A stretch of DNA of 63,881 nt, from positions 1 to 63,881 of the forward strand of contig CAMHQC010000010.1 of NCBI GenBank assembly GCA_946187325.1. Direction: 5' to 3'. Below the pieces are notes generated by a model that saw only the letters and a program-made list of their open reading frames with translations, did not search any database and was not told the origin of the DNA. A program made the translations under genes and the position numbers. This document shows, in pieces, positions 6,727-15,385 of this stretch (position 1 is its first letter; every line of letters starts with the position of its first letter). Origin of the DNA: an uncultured Clostridia bacterium. GTDB taxonomy: Bacteria; Bacillota; Clostridia; Oscillospirales; Acutalibacteraceae.

Positions 6727-8557
6727 AGCATACACCTCCCCCATACTTCGCCGCGCCGCAGTTATTACACTTTAGACGGCAATGCTCGGTTGTAGTATTT
6801 TTATAGGCTTTTTCACATTCTTTTATAAGGAATTCTTTTGTAACGCCGTAGTCGAGAAAATCCCACGGTAAAATTTCATCGAAGCTTCTCTGTCTGCAAG
6901 CGTAAAAATCAGGGTCGATACCACATTCCTCGAAAAGCTCCATCCAACCCTCGAACGAGAAACAATCATTCCAACCGTCAAAACGAAAGCCCTTTTCCAA
7001 AGCTTTTTCCATAACCTTATTAAGCTTTCTGTCGCCTCGGGCGAACACAGCCTCGATATAACTGGTGTCGGCGTCGTGATAATTATAATTAACCTTTTTA
7101 GTAGTAATCGTATCTTTTAAGTGGAGCTGTTTATCCATAAGCTCCTCTCGGGAGTTCTGGGCGTACCACTGGAACGGAGTAAAAGGCTTAGGCACAAATG
7201 AAGCGGTCGAAATCGTAACGGTAACACCCTTACCCTTAGGCTTATTTTCGCATCTATAGAAAGTATCTACCACCTTTTGTGAAAGGTGAGCTATACCCTC
7301 GACATCATCGTAGGTTTCGGTCGGAAGTCCGATCATAAAGTAAAGCTTAACCTTATTCCAGCCGCCGTTAAACGCTTTGGAACAGGTTTCTATAAGCTCG
7401 TCCTCCTGAACATTTTTATTGATAGCGTCTCTTAACCGCTGAGTACCAGCCTCGGGCGCGAAGGTAAGTCCGCTTTTACGGACTGTTTTAAGCTTATTTA
7501 AAATATCCTCGCTGAAACCGTCAACTCTAAGCGACGGAAGTGAAATATTAACCTTTTCGCCGGATGACCAGGAAGTAAGCTTTTCGAGAAGCTTTACAAT
7601 CTCGGTGTAATCAGATGAACTGAGCGACGATAAACTGACCTCGTCGTAGCCTGTATTATTACATATAGTGTGGCACTGTTTATCTATAACGTCAACGGAT
7701 TTTTCACGTACAGGACGGTATAAGAAGCCCGCCTGACAGAATCTGCAACCTCTTATACAACCTCTGAAAATCTCGGAAACGGCTCTGTCGTGGACGATTT
7801 CAATATTAGGAACCACGAAATTTTCGGGATAATAGCTCTCGTCCATATTGAGCATAAGACGTTTTTCCACAACAGCGGGAGCGTTATCCTTAGGAGTAAA
7901 GCTGTTTATAGTGCCGTCGTCGTTATATTCGACGTCGTAGAGCGACGGCACGTAAACACCCTTAATCTGAGCTGCTTCTCTTAAAAACTCGTCCTTAGAT
8001 TTATTTTCAGCCTTACATTTTCTGTAGAGCTCGATAACCTCTAAATCGACCTCCTCGCCCTCGCCGATAAAGAAAATATCAATAAAATCGGTCAAAGGCT
8101 CGGGATTACAGGCACAAGGGCCTCCCGCTACCACAATCTGCTTAAGCTCTTTTCTGTCGGCTGATTTAATCGGAATATCCGCAAGCTTGAGCATATTTAA
8201 CACATTAGTAAAGCTAAGCTCATACTGCAGCGTAAAGCCGATAAAATCAAAATCTGTAATAGGCTCGCCGCTTTCGAGCGCGAAAAGCGGAATATTCCGC
8301 TCGAGCATAAGCTCTTCCATATCGAGCCACGGCGCGAATACTCTTTCGCACCAGATATACGGCACGTTATTAAAAATGCTGTAAAGAATTTTCATTCCGA
8401 GGTGCGACATACCAATCTCATATGTATCGGGAAAGCAGAACGCGAACCTAACGTCAACATCATCTTTATTCTTAACCACAGAGTTCATCTCTCCGCCGAC
8501 ATAACGTCCGGGCTTCTGAACCTTTAAGAGTATCTTTTCAACTTCCTTATTAATCAT
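6713..8557 (-). CDS. TIGR03960-family B12-binding-domain radical SAM protein
   Basis: This is a large radical SAM protein of the TIGR03960 family, with an N-terminal B12-binding-like region and a central radical SAM core. Cluster ligands are C267-x3-C271-x2-C274 (FRGCIRGCRFCQAG). Other family marks are the start KVQKPGRYVGGEMNSV, VRFAFCFPDTYEIGMSHLGM, IVVAGGPCACNPEPL and the Cys-rich C-terminus (CRLKCNNCGA), which may bind a further metal. Its substrate is not established. The ATG at 8557 is chosen because GGAGG lies 4-5 bases upstream; a further in-frame ATG at 8584 lacks this. It is co-transcribed with the TIGR03936 partner downstream and probably with the M50 protease upstream. Confidence 0.88.
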   Translation of the reverse strand: MINKEVEKILLKVQKPGRYVGGEMNSVVKNKDDVDVRFAFCFPDTYEIGMSHLGMKILYSIFNNVPYIWCERVFAPWLDMEELMLERNIPLFALESGEPITDFDFIGFTLQYELSFTNVLNMLKLADIPIKSADRKELKQIVVAGGPCACNPEPLTDFIDIFFIGEGEEVDLEVIELYRKCKAENKSKDEFLREAAQIKGVYVPSLYDVEYNDDGTINSFTPKDNAPAVVEKRLMLNMDESYYPENFVVPNIEIVHDRAVSEIFRGCIRGCRFCQAGFLYRPVREKSVDVIDKQCHTICNNTGYDEVSLSSLSSSDYTEIVKLLEKLTSWSSGEKVNISLPSLRVDGFSEDILNKLKTVRKSGLTFAPEAGTQRLRDAINKNVQEDELIETCSKAFNGGWNKVKLYFMIGLPTETYDDVEGIAHLSQKVVDTFYRCENKPKGKGVTVTISTASFVPKPFTPFQWYAQNSREELMDKQLHLKDTITTKKVNYNYHDADTSYIEAVFARGDRKLNKVMEKALEKGFRFDGWNDCFSFEGWMELFEECGIDPDFYACRQRSFDEILPWDFLDYGVTKEFLIKECEKAYKNTTTEHCRLKCNNCGAAKYGGGVCFERR

Positions 8558-8567
8558 ATTTCCTCCG

Positions 8568-9155
8568 TCAGAGATATTTTTCATCTCTGATAAACAAAGA
8601 TAATATCAAATAAATTCCTATAAATAACAGCGAGAAATTATATTTAGAGTTTAACAGCACCATAATTCCGATAAAGAATATCGGCAATGCTGTTATAATC
8701 GTAATCACGTCCAGGATTTTAGCCGTGATTTCGTGAGTAAAGCGTTTAATCAGCAGAAGATAAATAAGCTGTCCGCCGTCCAAAGAAGCCGCGGGGAGTA
8801 AATTAAACACCCCTACGAACAGATTAACCAACGCAAATTCACGGTAGAAAAATAGTAAGATTATAAAAGCGATTATATTAAATAAAGGCCCCGCGAGCGT
8901 AATAATAATATCCTTGGAAAGCTCGGAATTATAGCGCTTATTTTCTAAAATAGAAATATTAAAAGCTTTTATGCTTACCCCGAGCGGATTATATCCAAAC
9001 AGATACATAAAAACAAGATGTCCCAGCTCGTGAATAATTATCGCTAAAAAGCACAGAAGATAGTTAGTGTAGCTGTTGCTGATAACGATTATAGAAATTA
9101 ACGCGAGCGCGGGAAACGATAAATATACGGAAAATCTATTTATTTTGAACCGCAT
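8568..9155 (-). CDS. Site-2 protease, M50 family (SpoIVFB-like)
   Basis: This is an intramembrane zinc metalloprotease. HELGH at residues 42-46 supplies the two zinc histidines and the catalytic Glu; NLLPAASLDGGQ with D126 supplies the third ligand in a later membrane helix. About five or six hydrophobic segments are visible and there is no PDZ or CBS domain, as in short SpoIVFB-type members. I use the ATG at 9155 (MRFKINRFSVYLSF); the TTG at 9170 is also in frame. Either start lies inside the end of the upstream 110-aa gene, so translation is probably coupled. In spore formers SpoIVFB activates a sporulation sigma factor; whether this organism sporulates cannot be seen here. Confidence 0.85.
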   Translation of the reverse strand: MRFKINRFSVYLSFPALALISIIVISNSYTNYLLCFLAIIIHELGHLVFMYLFGYNPLGVSIKAFNISILENKRYNSELSKDIIITLAGPLFNIIAFIILLFFYREFALVNLFVGVFNLLPAASLDGGQLIYLLLIKRFTHEITAKILDVITIITALPIFFIGIMVLLNSKYNFSLLFIGIYLILSLFIRDEKYL

Positions 9156-9468
9156 TAATAAGTTTATCAATACTGAATTTATCGATATTATCCTTAATTA
9201 TAAGCTCGTTGTTAATGTTTTTATCGTACCATTTATAAACTTCGGAGAACATATCCGCGTTAAAATATTTTAAGCCGTACAGCGACAAAATTCCGATTAT
9301 ACAAATAATAATCTGAATAATCACAAGCATCGGTTTAGAGCCTCGTTCCTTCTTTTTTGGAACAGCTTCCTCAACATCTTCGGAAATACTATCGACAGGT
9401 TTAAACTCGACGGGATTATAAACAGGCTTCCAATCGTCGTTATAATACAAGGGTTCGGGATTGTCCAT
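9136..9468 (-). CDS. Small single-pass membrane protein upstream of the M50 protease
   Basis: This 110-residue protein has an acidic, proline-rich cytoplasmic N-terminus (about 1-45), one membrane helix (about 47-66: MLVIIQIIICIIGILSLYGL) and a C-terminal extracytoplasmic tail of about 44 residues. I recognise no family. The position directly upstream of, and overlapping by 20 bases, a SpoIVFB-like protease is where SpoIVFA-type partner proteins sit in Firmicutes, but no LytM/M23 domain is present, so this would be at most a much-reduced partner. An SD-like AGGTGAT precedes the ATG. Confidence 0.65.
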   Translation of the reverse strand: MDNPEPLYYNDDWKPVYNPVEFKPVDSISEDVEEAVPKKKERGSKPMLVIIQIIICIIGILSLYGLKYFNADMFSEVYKWYDKNINNELIIKDNIDKFSIDKLINAVQNK

Positions 9469-9515
9469 TATATCACCTCGATAAATTTATATGCGGGGTG
9501 ATATAAATAATTAAC

Positions 9516-10883
9516 CTAATTATCTAACTTTTTAAAATCGGTTTTAGTAAGCTGAACGAACAACGATATCGCAAGCGCCATAGAGCCGATTTCCGCGAGA
9601 GGAAAAGCGAGCCATACCGCGTGAAGCTCGAAGTATCTCGAGATAATAAACGCTATCGGGAGTATAAATACAAGCTGGCGTGTAAACGAGATAATAAGCG
9701 CTCTTATACCCTTACCTGTAGCCTGGAACAACGAAATAAATATAATACCTACAGCGGCGAACGGGAAACAAAGCGAAATCGCTCTGAACGCGGGAACAGC
9801 GTCCGAGATAAGCTGAGGATCACCGTTAAACAACGCGCAAAGCTTATCGGGGATAGCCCAGAACAGCGCCGTTCCTATCAGCATAATTACAAGCGCCACG
9901 GCTATACCGCACTTCATAGCGGAGTACAAGCGCTGTTTATTTTTAGCGCCGTAGTTAAAGCCCATTACGGGAAGTACGCCCTGGTTAAGTCCGAAACAAG
10001 GCATAAATATAAAGCTCTGTAATTTAAAATATATTCCTAAAATAGTAACGCCCGAACGATATCCCGAGAGTATAGCGTTCATTCCGATTATCATAAACGA
10101 GGAGATACTCTGCATAATTATCGACGGAACACCTACAGCGTAAATATCCTTAACGGTTTTACCGCTGAATTTAAAGTTTTTAAACGTTACCGTAATTTTA
10201 TTTTTCTTGTTAAATAATACGATAAGCGCGAACACCATTCCTACAAACTGTCCCAAAACCGTAGCCACAGCCGCGCCCATTACCTTAAGCTCAGGGAAAG
10301 GTCCTATACCGTAAATAAACAGCGGGTCAAAAATAAGGTTCGTAACCGCGCCCGCAAGCTGAAACAACATCGGAAAGAACATATCTCCCGTAGCTTGCAG
10401 GGATTTCTCAATTGTAACCTGAATAATGCTAAAGCCCGACAAGGTTAAAACTACCGATAAATACTGAGTTCCGTATTCCAAAGTTTTGCCGCCGCAACCG
10501 TAAGAAAGCAAAAACGGTTTTACGGCGAAAAGACCGACAAATATAAAGATAACCCAGGTTATCAAGCCTAAAAGTATACCGTGAGCGGCTACGGAATCGG
10601 CTTCTTTCTGTTTACCGGCGCCGAGACGTCTGGCTATAAGCGAGTTAATTCCGACAGCCGTTCCTACAGCAAAGCTTATTAAGAGCATTTGCAGAGGATA
10701 AGCGTAGGAAGTAGCCTCGAGAGCTACCGTTCCGTCGGATAAATGACCTACAAATATACTGTCTACCACGTTATAAAGCGCCATAACCGTCATAGAAAAC
10801 ATAGCGGGTAACGCCATAGACATTATAAGCGGGAACATTTTAGCGTATCCCATTTTATTTCCTGTCTGTACTTGTTCTCCCAT
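9516..10883 (-). CDS. MATE-family efflux transporter
   Basis: This is a cation-coupled multidrug/toxin extrusion carrier of the inner membrane. The 455-residue length and about twelve hydrophobic segments in two similar halves fit the family. Typical marks are SMALPAMFSMTVMALYNVVDSIFVGHL near the N-terminus, the GINSLIARRLGAGK loop around 80-93, and PVMGFNYGAKNKQRL in the second half. AAAGGA precedes the ATG. It lies 20 bases after the VanZ gene and is probably co-transcribed. The substrate cannot be predicted from sequence. Confidence 0.92.
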   Translation of the reverse strand: MGEQVQTGNKMGYAKMFPLIMSMALPAMFSMTVMALYNVVDSIFVGHLSDGTVALEATSYAYPLQMLLISFAVGTAVGINSLIARRLGAGKQKEADSVAAHGILLGLITWVIFIFVGLFAVKPFLLSYGCGGKTLEYGTQYLSVVLTLSGFSIIQVTIEKSLQATGDMFFPMLFQLAGAVTNLIFDPLFIYGIGPFPELKVMGAAVATVLGQFVGMVFALIVLFNKKNKITVTFKNFKFSGKTVKDIYAVGVPSIIMQSISSFMIIGMNAILSGYRSGVTILGIYFKLQSFIFMPCFGLNQGVLPVMGFNYGAKNKQRLYSAMKCGIAVALVIMLIGTALFWAIPDKLCALFNGDPQLISDAVPAFRAISLCFPFAAVGIIFISLFQATGKGIRALIISFTRQLVFILPIAFIISRYFELHAVWLAFPLAEIGSMALAISLFVQLTKTDFKKLDN

Positions 10884-10902
10884 TAATTACATATCCTTTC
10901 AA

Positions 10903-11376
10903 TTACTTTGCTTTTCTAATCAATCTTACTATCGCGAATATAAGTATAAAAAATAAAAATCCCGCTACAGCTCCGCAAAAGTCAAGCGCAACATCCGTAA
11001 CCTCAGCCGACCTGCCTTTAGCGCTGATTTGCACAAGCTCGTCGATTACGGCTGTACCTAAACATACAAAGCCTGTGGACATCAGATTTTTAACAATTCT
11101 ATGATTACCTGCGTACGCCGTCCAAGTTGTAAGACATCCGAGCAGAGCAAACTCGCAAAAATGAGCGGATTTACGGATAATATGGTCGGTTAAATTTGAA
11201 TTAATTCCGATAGCTTTAAATATATTTTTAATAAAACTAAGTACCGTCAAGCTTTCCGTAGCGGATTTTTCGGCGGTCATCGTCGAATGCCACCATATAA
11301 AAGCTATGTATAAACCCGTTATAATCAGCATAATTATAAAAAAGGTTTTTCTCTTACTTACAATATTTTTACTCAT
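10903..11376 (-). CDS. VanZ-family membrane protein
   Basis: This is a small integral membrane protein of the VanZ family; the founding member gives low-level teicoplanin resistance, but most relatives have unknown function. Four to five hydrophobic segments are present, with family motifs IRKSAHFCEFALLGCL and DELVQISAKGRSAEVTDVALDFCGAVAG. The ATG at 11376 is preferred over one at 11433 because GAGG is placed 8 bases before it. The MATE gene follows closely. Confidence 0.87.
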   Translation of the reverse strand: MSKNIVSKRKTFFIIMLIITGLYIAFIWWHSTMTAEKSATESLTVLSFIKNIFKAIGINSNLTDHIIRKSAHFCEFALLGCLTTWTAYAGNHRIVKNLMSTGFVCLGTAVIDELVQISAKGRSAEVTDVALDFCGAVAGFLFFILIFAIVRLIRKAK

Positions 11377-11462
11377 ATACATTACCTCGTTATATATCCT
11401 TACTATTTTACTATTTATTTTTGTTAAAGTCAATTACAGAGGTTGAAAAATATTGAGTTCTA

Positions 11463-12011
11463 ATGTATAATATTTTAGATAATGTAATTAAAATTTTAAG
11501 CGGAAAGGCTTTGGCAATTATTATGATTAATTATTTAATAGTATTCTTAATTTCAATGGTGCCGATAGTTGAGCTCAGAGGAGCTTTACCTGTCGGAATA
11601 GGAATGGGACTTAACCCTGTCGCGTGCTATATTATCTGTATTATCGGAAATATGCTCCCTGTTCCGATTATCTTCCTTTTCGCGAGAAAGGTTCTTCTTT
11701 GGGGCAAGGATAAAAAGTACATAGGTAAGTTCTTTACCTTCTGCTATGAAAAAGGTGAAAAAGGCGGAGAAAAGCTCAAGGGTAAGTCGGGAAAAGGCAA
11801 GGGAATTTATATCGCTCTGCTCTTATTCGTAGGTATACCCTTACCGGGCACAGGCGCGTGGACGGGAACCTTAGCCGCGAGCTTTCTTGACTTAGACTTT
11901 AAAAAGAGCGTTCTCGCCTGTATGGGCGGAGTAATTCTGGCGGGAATTATTATGGCTCTCGCAAGTATGGGATTATTCGGAGCGCTCGGAGCCTTATTTA
12001 ATAAGGCGTAA
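11463..12011 (+). CDS. Small multi-drug export protein (COG2426 / PF06695)
   Basis: This is an integral membrane protein of the so-called small multidrug export family. Characteristic segments are VPIVELRGALPVGIGMGLNP (about residues 35-54), IGNMLPVPIIFLFARKVL, and GIPLPGTGAWTGTLAASFLDL with the conserved PLPGTGAWTG. A basic Gly/Lys-rich loop (about 95-115) separates two hydrophobic halves. The actual substrate is not established. No strong SD is visible before the ATG; an AGAGG lies about 20 bases upstream. It is transcribed divergently from VanZ. Confidence 0.83.
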   Translation: MYNILDNVIKILSGKALAIIMINYLIVFLISMVPIVELRGALPVGIGMGLNPVACYIICIIGNMLPVPIIFLFARKVLLWGKDKKYIGKFFTFCYEKGEKGGEKLKGKSGKGKGIYIALLLFVGIPLPGTGAWTGTLAASFLDLDFKKSVLACMGGVILAGIIMALASMGLFGALGALFNKA

Positions 12012-12100
12012 CTTTTGGGCGAATTAATTTCGCCCTTTTGTTTCTCTATGGAGAATTACATAAAACTTGTTTAAATATTCACGACTTAAAAGGATATATT

Positions 12101-13318
12101 ATGGTTAAAAAAGACGTAATAATTATAGGCGGCGGAGCTTCGGGTATAATATGCGCTATAAAAGCCAAGGAAAATAACCCCGATAAAACTGTCGCGATAC
12201 TGGAAAAACAAAGCAGAATAGGACGTAAGCTTTTATCCACAGGTAACGGAAGATGTAATCTCTTTAACCTGGACGCTGACGATGTTGAAAAATACAGCGG
12301 AAGCTTTTTTAATAACCTCAGCGCCTTATTTAAGAAATGTTCTGTAGTTAAGCTCGGCGAGGAGTTCTCTAAGCTCGGGCTTGTAACTTATTGTGACAGC
12401 GAGAACAGAGTATATCCCTATTCCAACCACGCGGGAACTGTCTTGGATGTACTTAGGTTCAGGCTTGATGAACTCAAAGTTGAGGTTATTTGTGATACAA
12501 AAGTAACCTCTATCGAAAAGAAAGACACATTTATAATAAAAGCCGAAAATAAAAAATTCAGTTGCGAAAAGCTTATAATTTCCACAGGCTCTCCCGCTTC
12601 ACCAAAGCTGGGCTCGGATAACAGCGGAATTAATTTACTCGAAAAGCTCGGTCATAAAATCGAACCTCTATCCCCCGCCTTATGTCCTTTGGAAGTAAAA
12701 GACAAAGCGCCGTCAATTAAAGGCGTAAGACAAAAAGGCTCAGTCACATTATTTGACGGTGACGAATATATTAAATCCGAAAGCGGAGAAATTCAGTTTA
12801 CGGAAAACTCGCTCTCGGGAATTTGTATATTTAATCTCAGCGCCAAAGTTAAAGACCTCAAAAGCCCTATAGTAAGCTTGAATATCAGTCCGTATAATGA
12901 GAATTACGGACAGCTTCTGCACGTACTTAAAATCAACGCTCAAAGCTTCAAAAGCCGTGAAATCAAAAGATTTTTAGACGGTATGTTTATAAACAAGCTC
13001 GGTACGGCTATACTGAAAAGCTCGGGCGTTAATAAGTTAAGCGCCCCTATATCCACTCTTAAAAAGGAAGATATAGAGAATATCTGCGATACAATTTACG
13101 ACTGGAGATTTAAGGTCGAAAAACCGACAAATTTCGACAAGGCTCAGGTATGCGCGGGCGGAGTAAACGGCTTAGAGATTGAGCCTAGAACTATGGAAAG
13201 CAAGAAAATAAAAGACCTCTACATCTGCGGAGAAGCTGTAGACATAGTCGGAGATTGCGGAGGATTTAACCTTAATTTCGCCTTTACAAGCGGAATTATC
13301 GCGGGTGAAAGCGTATGA
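12101..13318 (+). CDS. NAD(P)/FAD-dependent oxidoreductase (HI0933/BaiN-like)
   Basis: This is a flavoprotein of the HI0933 family. The N-terminal dinucleotide fold is clear (DVIIIGGGASGIICAI, about residues 5-20), followed by the family block GRKLLSTGNGRCNLFN (about 45-60) and a C-terminal second FAD contact (ICGEAVDIVGDCGGFNLNFAFTSG). Relatives include BaiN, a bile-acid-related reductase, but most members have no proven substrate. The start is ATG 12101, with AAAGGA 6 bases upstream; the longer frame to 12038 has no signal. The end overlaps the next gene by 4 bases (ATGA), so the two flavoproteins form an operon. Confidence 0.87.
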   Translation: MVKKDVIIIGGGASGIICAIKAKENNPDKTVAILEKQSRIGRKLLSTGNGRCNLFNLDADDVEKYSGSFFNNLSALFKKCSVVKLGEEFSKLGLVTYCDSENRVYPYSNHAGTVLDVLRFRLDELKVEVICDTKVTSIEKKDTFIIKAENKKFSCEKLIISTGSPASPKLGSDNSGINLLEKLGHKIEPLSPALCPLEVKDKAPSIKGVRQKGSVTLFDGDEYIKSESGEIQFTENSLSGICIFNLSAKVKDLKSPIVSLNISPYNENYGQLLHVLKINAQSFKSREIKRFLDGMFINKLGTAILKSSGVNKLSAPISTLKKEDIENICDTIYDWRFKVEKPTNFDKAQVCAGGVNGLEIEPRTMESKKIKDLYICGEAVDIVGDCGGFNLNFAFTSGIIAGESV

Positions 13319-14895
13319 TAAGGATTAACAATTTAAGACTTCCGCTTGATTATACCGACAAAACCATTAAATCTAAAGCGGCTAAAGAGCTTAGAATAAA
13401 TGAAGAATCAATCGAAAAGCTTTCGCTGTTCAGGCGCTCGATAGACGCGCGCAAAAAGAACGACGTACATTTTTCAGCGTCTGTAGACGTCTACCTCAAC
13501 ACCGACGAAAACCGTGTTATATCGAAAGCTAAGTCGAATAAGGCTAAGATTACCGCGCCCTACGAGTACAAGCTTCCCGAGGTTAAAAAGCTGAACACCC
13601 GCCCTGTAATTGTAGGCTTCGGTCCCGCTGGAATGTTCGCGGGATTAATACTCGCCGCGGCGGGAGCTAAGCCGATTATAATCGAACAGGGCAAGGATTG
13701 CGACAGCCGTATTGAAGATATAAACAATTTTATTAAAACAGGCAAGCTCGACACAAGCTCGAACATTCAGTTCGGCGAGGGCGGAGCGGGAACATTCTCC
13801 GACGGCAAGCTCAACACGGGTACCAAAGACCCTCGAGCGAGGAAAGTACTTATCGAGTTCGTAAATCACGGCGCTCCCGAGGAAATTCTTTATAACGCGA
13901 AGCCTCATATCGGCACTGACAATTTGAGATATGTCGTTAAAAATATCCGGGAACATATTATAAATCTCGGCGGAGAAGTCCGCTTCAATACTAAACTCAC
14001 AGGCTATAAAGCTAAAGACGGTAAAATTACCGCCGCGTTAACCGACAGCGGGATTATAGAAACAGAAAACATCATACTCGCTATAGGTCACAGCTCCAGA
14101 GATACGGTGGAAATGCTCTTTAACAGCGATATTTTGATGGAGCAAAAGCCGTTTTCAGTCGGCGCCAGAATTGAACATTTAAGGGAAAATATCGACAGAA
14201 GTCAATTCGGAAATTTCGCGGGTAACGAACGCTTAGGCTCGGCTCCGTACAAGCTCAACGTAACGACTAAAAGCGGACGGGGAGCGTACACATTTTGTAT
14301 GTGTCCGGGCGGAGAGGTTGTACCCGCGGCGAGCGAAGCGGGTATGGTTTGTACGAACGGAATGAGTGAGTTTAGCCGAAACGCGAAAAACTCAAACTCC
14401 GCTCTGTTAGTATCGGTATTCCCCGAAGACTTCGGCAGTGAAAGCGTTCTCGCGGGAATTGAATATCAGCGTAAAATAGAAAAATCCGCCTTTAAATTCG
14501 GAGGCGGAGATTATAAGGCTCCCGTACAGAGAGTTGAGGACTTTTTAAATAACCGTAACACAACCGCTCTCGGCGAGGTTATTCCGAGCTATAAGCGGGG
14601 CTATGAGTTTTCCGAATTGGACAACTTCCTGCCGAGTTACATAACCGACAGTATGCGGGAGGCTATAACCGCTATGAACCGTTATCTCGACGGGTTTTCA
14701 CACCCCGACGCGATACTCACAGCTCCCGAAACGAGAAGCTCGTCGCCCGTAAGGATTTTACGCGACAGAGAGAGCTTGCAGTCGTTATCTGTAAAGGGAC
14801 TTTACCCCTGCGGAGAGGGCGCGGGCTACGCGGGAGGAATCGTATCCGCCGCGGTAGACGGAATTAAATGCGCGGAGAAAGTTTTAAACAATTAA
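13315..14895 (+). CDS. FAD-dependent oxidoreductase, COG2509 family
   Basis: This 526-residue protein belongs to the COG2509 'uncharacterised FAD-dependent dehydrogenase' group. An N-terminal domain of about 95 residues precedes the Rossmann motif PVIVGFGPAGMFAGLILA (about 97-114); downstream are IEQGKDCDSR, the conserved IQFGEGGAGTFSDGKLNTG block (about 150-168), the CMCPGGEVVPAASE segment and the final FAD contact YPCGEGAGYAGGIVSAAVDG. The substrate is unknown. Its start codon overlaps the stop of the preceding flavoprotein, and a bidirectional terminator follows it. Confidence 0.87.
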   Translation: MIRINNLRLPLDYTDKTIKSKAAKELRINEESIEKLSLFRRSIDARKKNDVHFSASVDVYLNTDENRVISKAKSNKAKITAPYEYKLPEVKKLNTRPVIVGFGPAGMFAGLILAAAGAKPIIIEQGKDCDSRIEDINNFIKTGKLDTSSNIQFGEGGAGTFSDGKLNTGTKDPRARKVLIEFVNHGAPEEILYNAKPHIGTDNLRYVVKNIREHIINLGGEVRFNTKLTGYKAKDGKITAALTDSGIIETENIILAIGHSSRDTVEMLFNSDILMEQKPFSVGARIEHLRENIDRSQFGNFAGNERLGSAPYKLNVTTKSGRGAYTFCMCPGGEVVPAASEAGMVCTNGMSEFSRNAKNSNSALLVSVFPEDFGSESVLAGIEYQRKIEKSAFKFGGGDYKAPVQRVEDFLNNRNTTALGEVIPSYKRGYEFSELDNFLPSYITDSMREAITAMNRYLDGFSHPDAILTAPETRSSSPVRILRDRESLQSLSVKGLYPCGEGAGYAGGIVSAAVDGIKCAEKVLNN

Positions 14896-14909
14896 AAACA
14901 GAAGATTAA

Positions 14910-14933
14910 AAAAAGCTCCCTAGGGAGCTTTTT
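14910..14933. terminator. Bidirectional terminator between the COG2509 gene and rnpB
   Basis: AAAAAGCTCC / GGAGCTTTTT with a CTAG loop, A-run before and T-run after. It serves the convergent flavoprotein operon (plus) and RNase P RNA (minus). Confidence 0.85.
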
Positions 14934-14935
14934 CT

Positions 14936-15279
14936 GCGACTAAATCTATAAGCCGGGTTCTGTCGTGAACAGTCATCTATCTTGGCAAGCCGTTACCGTC
15001 TTGCTCAACGCCACCTCCACGGGAATGCCGAGCAGACAATATTTCCCTCCGCGGTGTTGCTCCAAACAGGGTTTACACGTCGGGGAAGTTTCCATCCCGA
15101 CGGTGAGCTCTTACCTCACCTTTCCATCCTTACCGTTAAAAAACGGCGGTTATTTTCTGTTGCACTGTCCCTAAGGTCGCCCTCGGCGGCTGTTAGCCGT
15201 TGTTATCGCTCTATGGAGCCCGGACTTTCCTCGGAAAAATCCCTTTCGGGATAATCCCGCGACTGCTCAATTTACTCGC
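14936..15279 (-). ncRNA. rnpB: RNase P RNA (class A)
   Basis: The minus strand carries the universal RNase P core: GAGGAAAGTCCGGGCTCC near the 5' end (about 15214-15232) and ACAGAACCCGGCTTAT near the 3' end. P1 can be formed between GCGAGTAAATT at the 5' end and AGATTTAGTCGC at the 3' end, which sets the limits to within a few bases. Length, about 344, is normal. It removes 5' leaders from pre-tRNAs. A well-spaced promoter (-35 TTGACA, 17 bases, -10 TAAAAT) lies just upstream and a terminator just downstream. Confidence 0.95.
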
Positions 15280-15285
15280 GATAGT

Positions 15286-15314
15286 ATTTTAATCCAATTT
15301 ATAAAAAATGTCAA
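15286..15314 (-). promoter_or_regulatory. rnpB promoter
   Basis: Minus strand: TTGACA (15314-15309), 17-base spacer, TAAAAT (15291-15286), which places the start near the RNase P RNA 5' end. Confidence 0.8.
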
Positions 15315-15325
15315 ATAGAAAAAAC

Positions 15326-15354
15326 TTGAACTTATTTTAAAATAAATGTATAAT
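15326..15354 (+). promoter_or_regulatory. Malic enzyme gene promoter
   Basis: TTGAAC at 15326-15331, 17-base spacer, TATAAT at 15349-15354, then AAGGAG before the ATG at 15386. Its -35 is only 11 bases from the divergent rnpB -35. Confidence 0.8.
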
Positions 15355-15385
15355 AGGACAGGTAATATTTTTAAGGAGTAAGATT

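Noticed and set aside
9621..10022. A 133-codon plus-strand frame within the MATE gene
   Set aside because: Arg/Lys/Tyr-rich low-complexity shadow of a membrane protein gene; no start signal.
12038..12100. Longer N-terminus of the BaiN-like flavoprotein
   Set aside because: The dinucleotide fold starts right after the ATG at 12101, which has its own SD; the extension is not conserved-looking.
14965..15254. Two short plus-strand frames in the rnpB region
   Set aside because: The sequence is RNase P RNA on the minus strand, with conserved core and P1 pairing; the frames are accidental.
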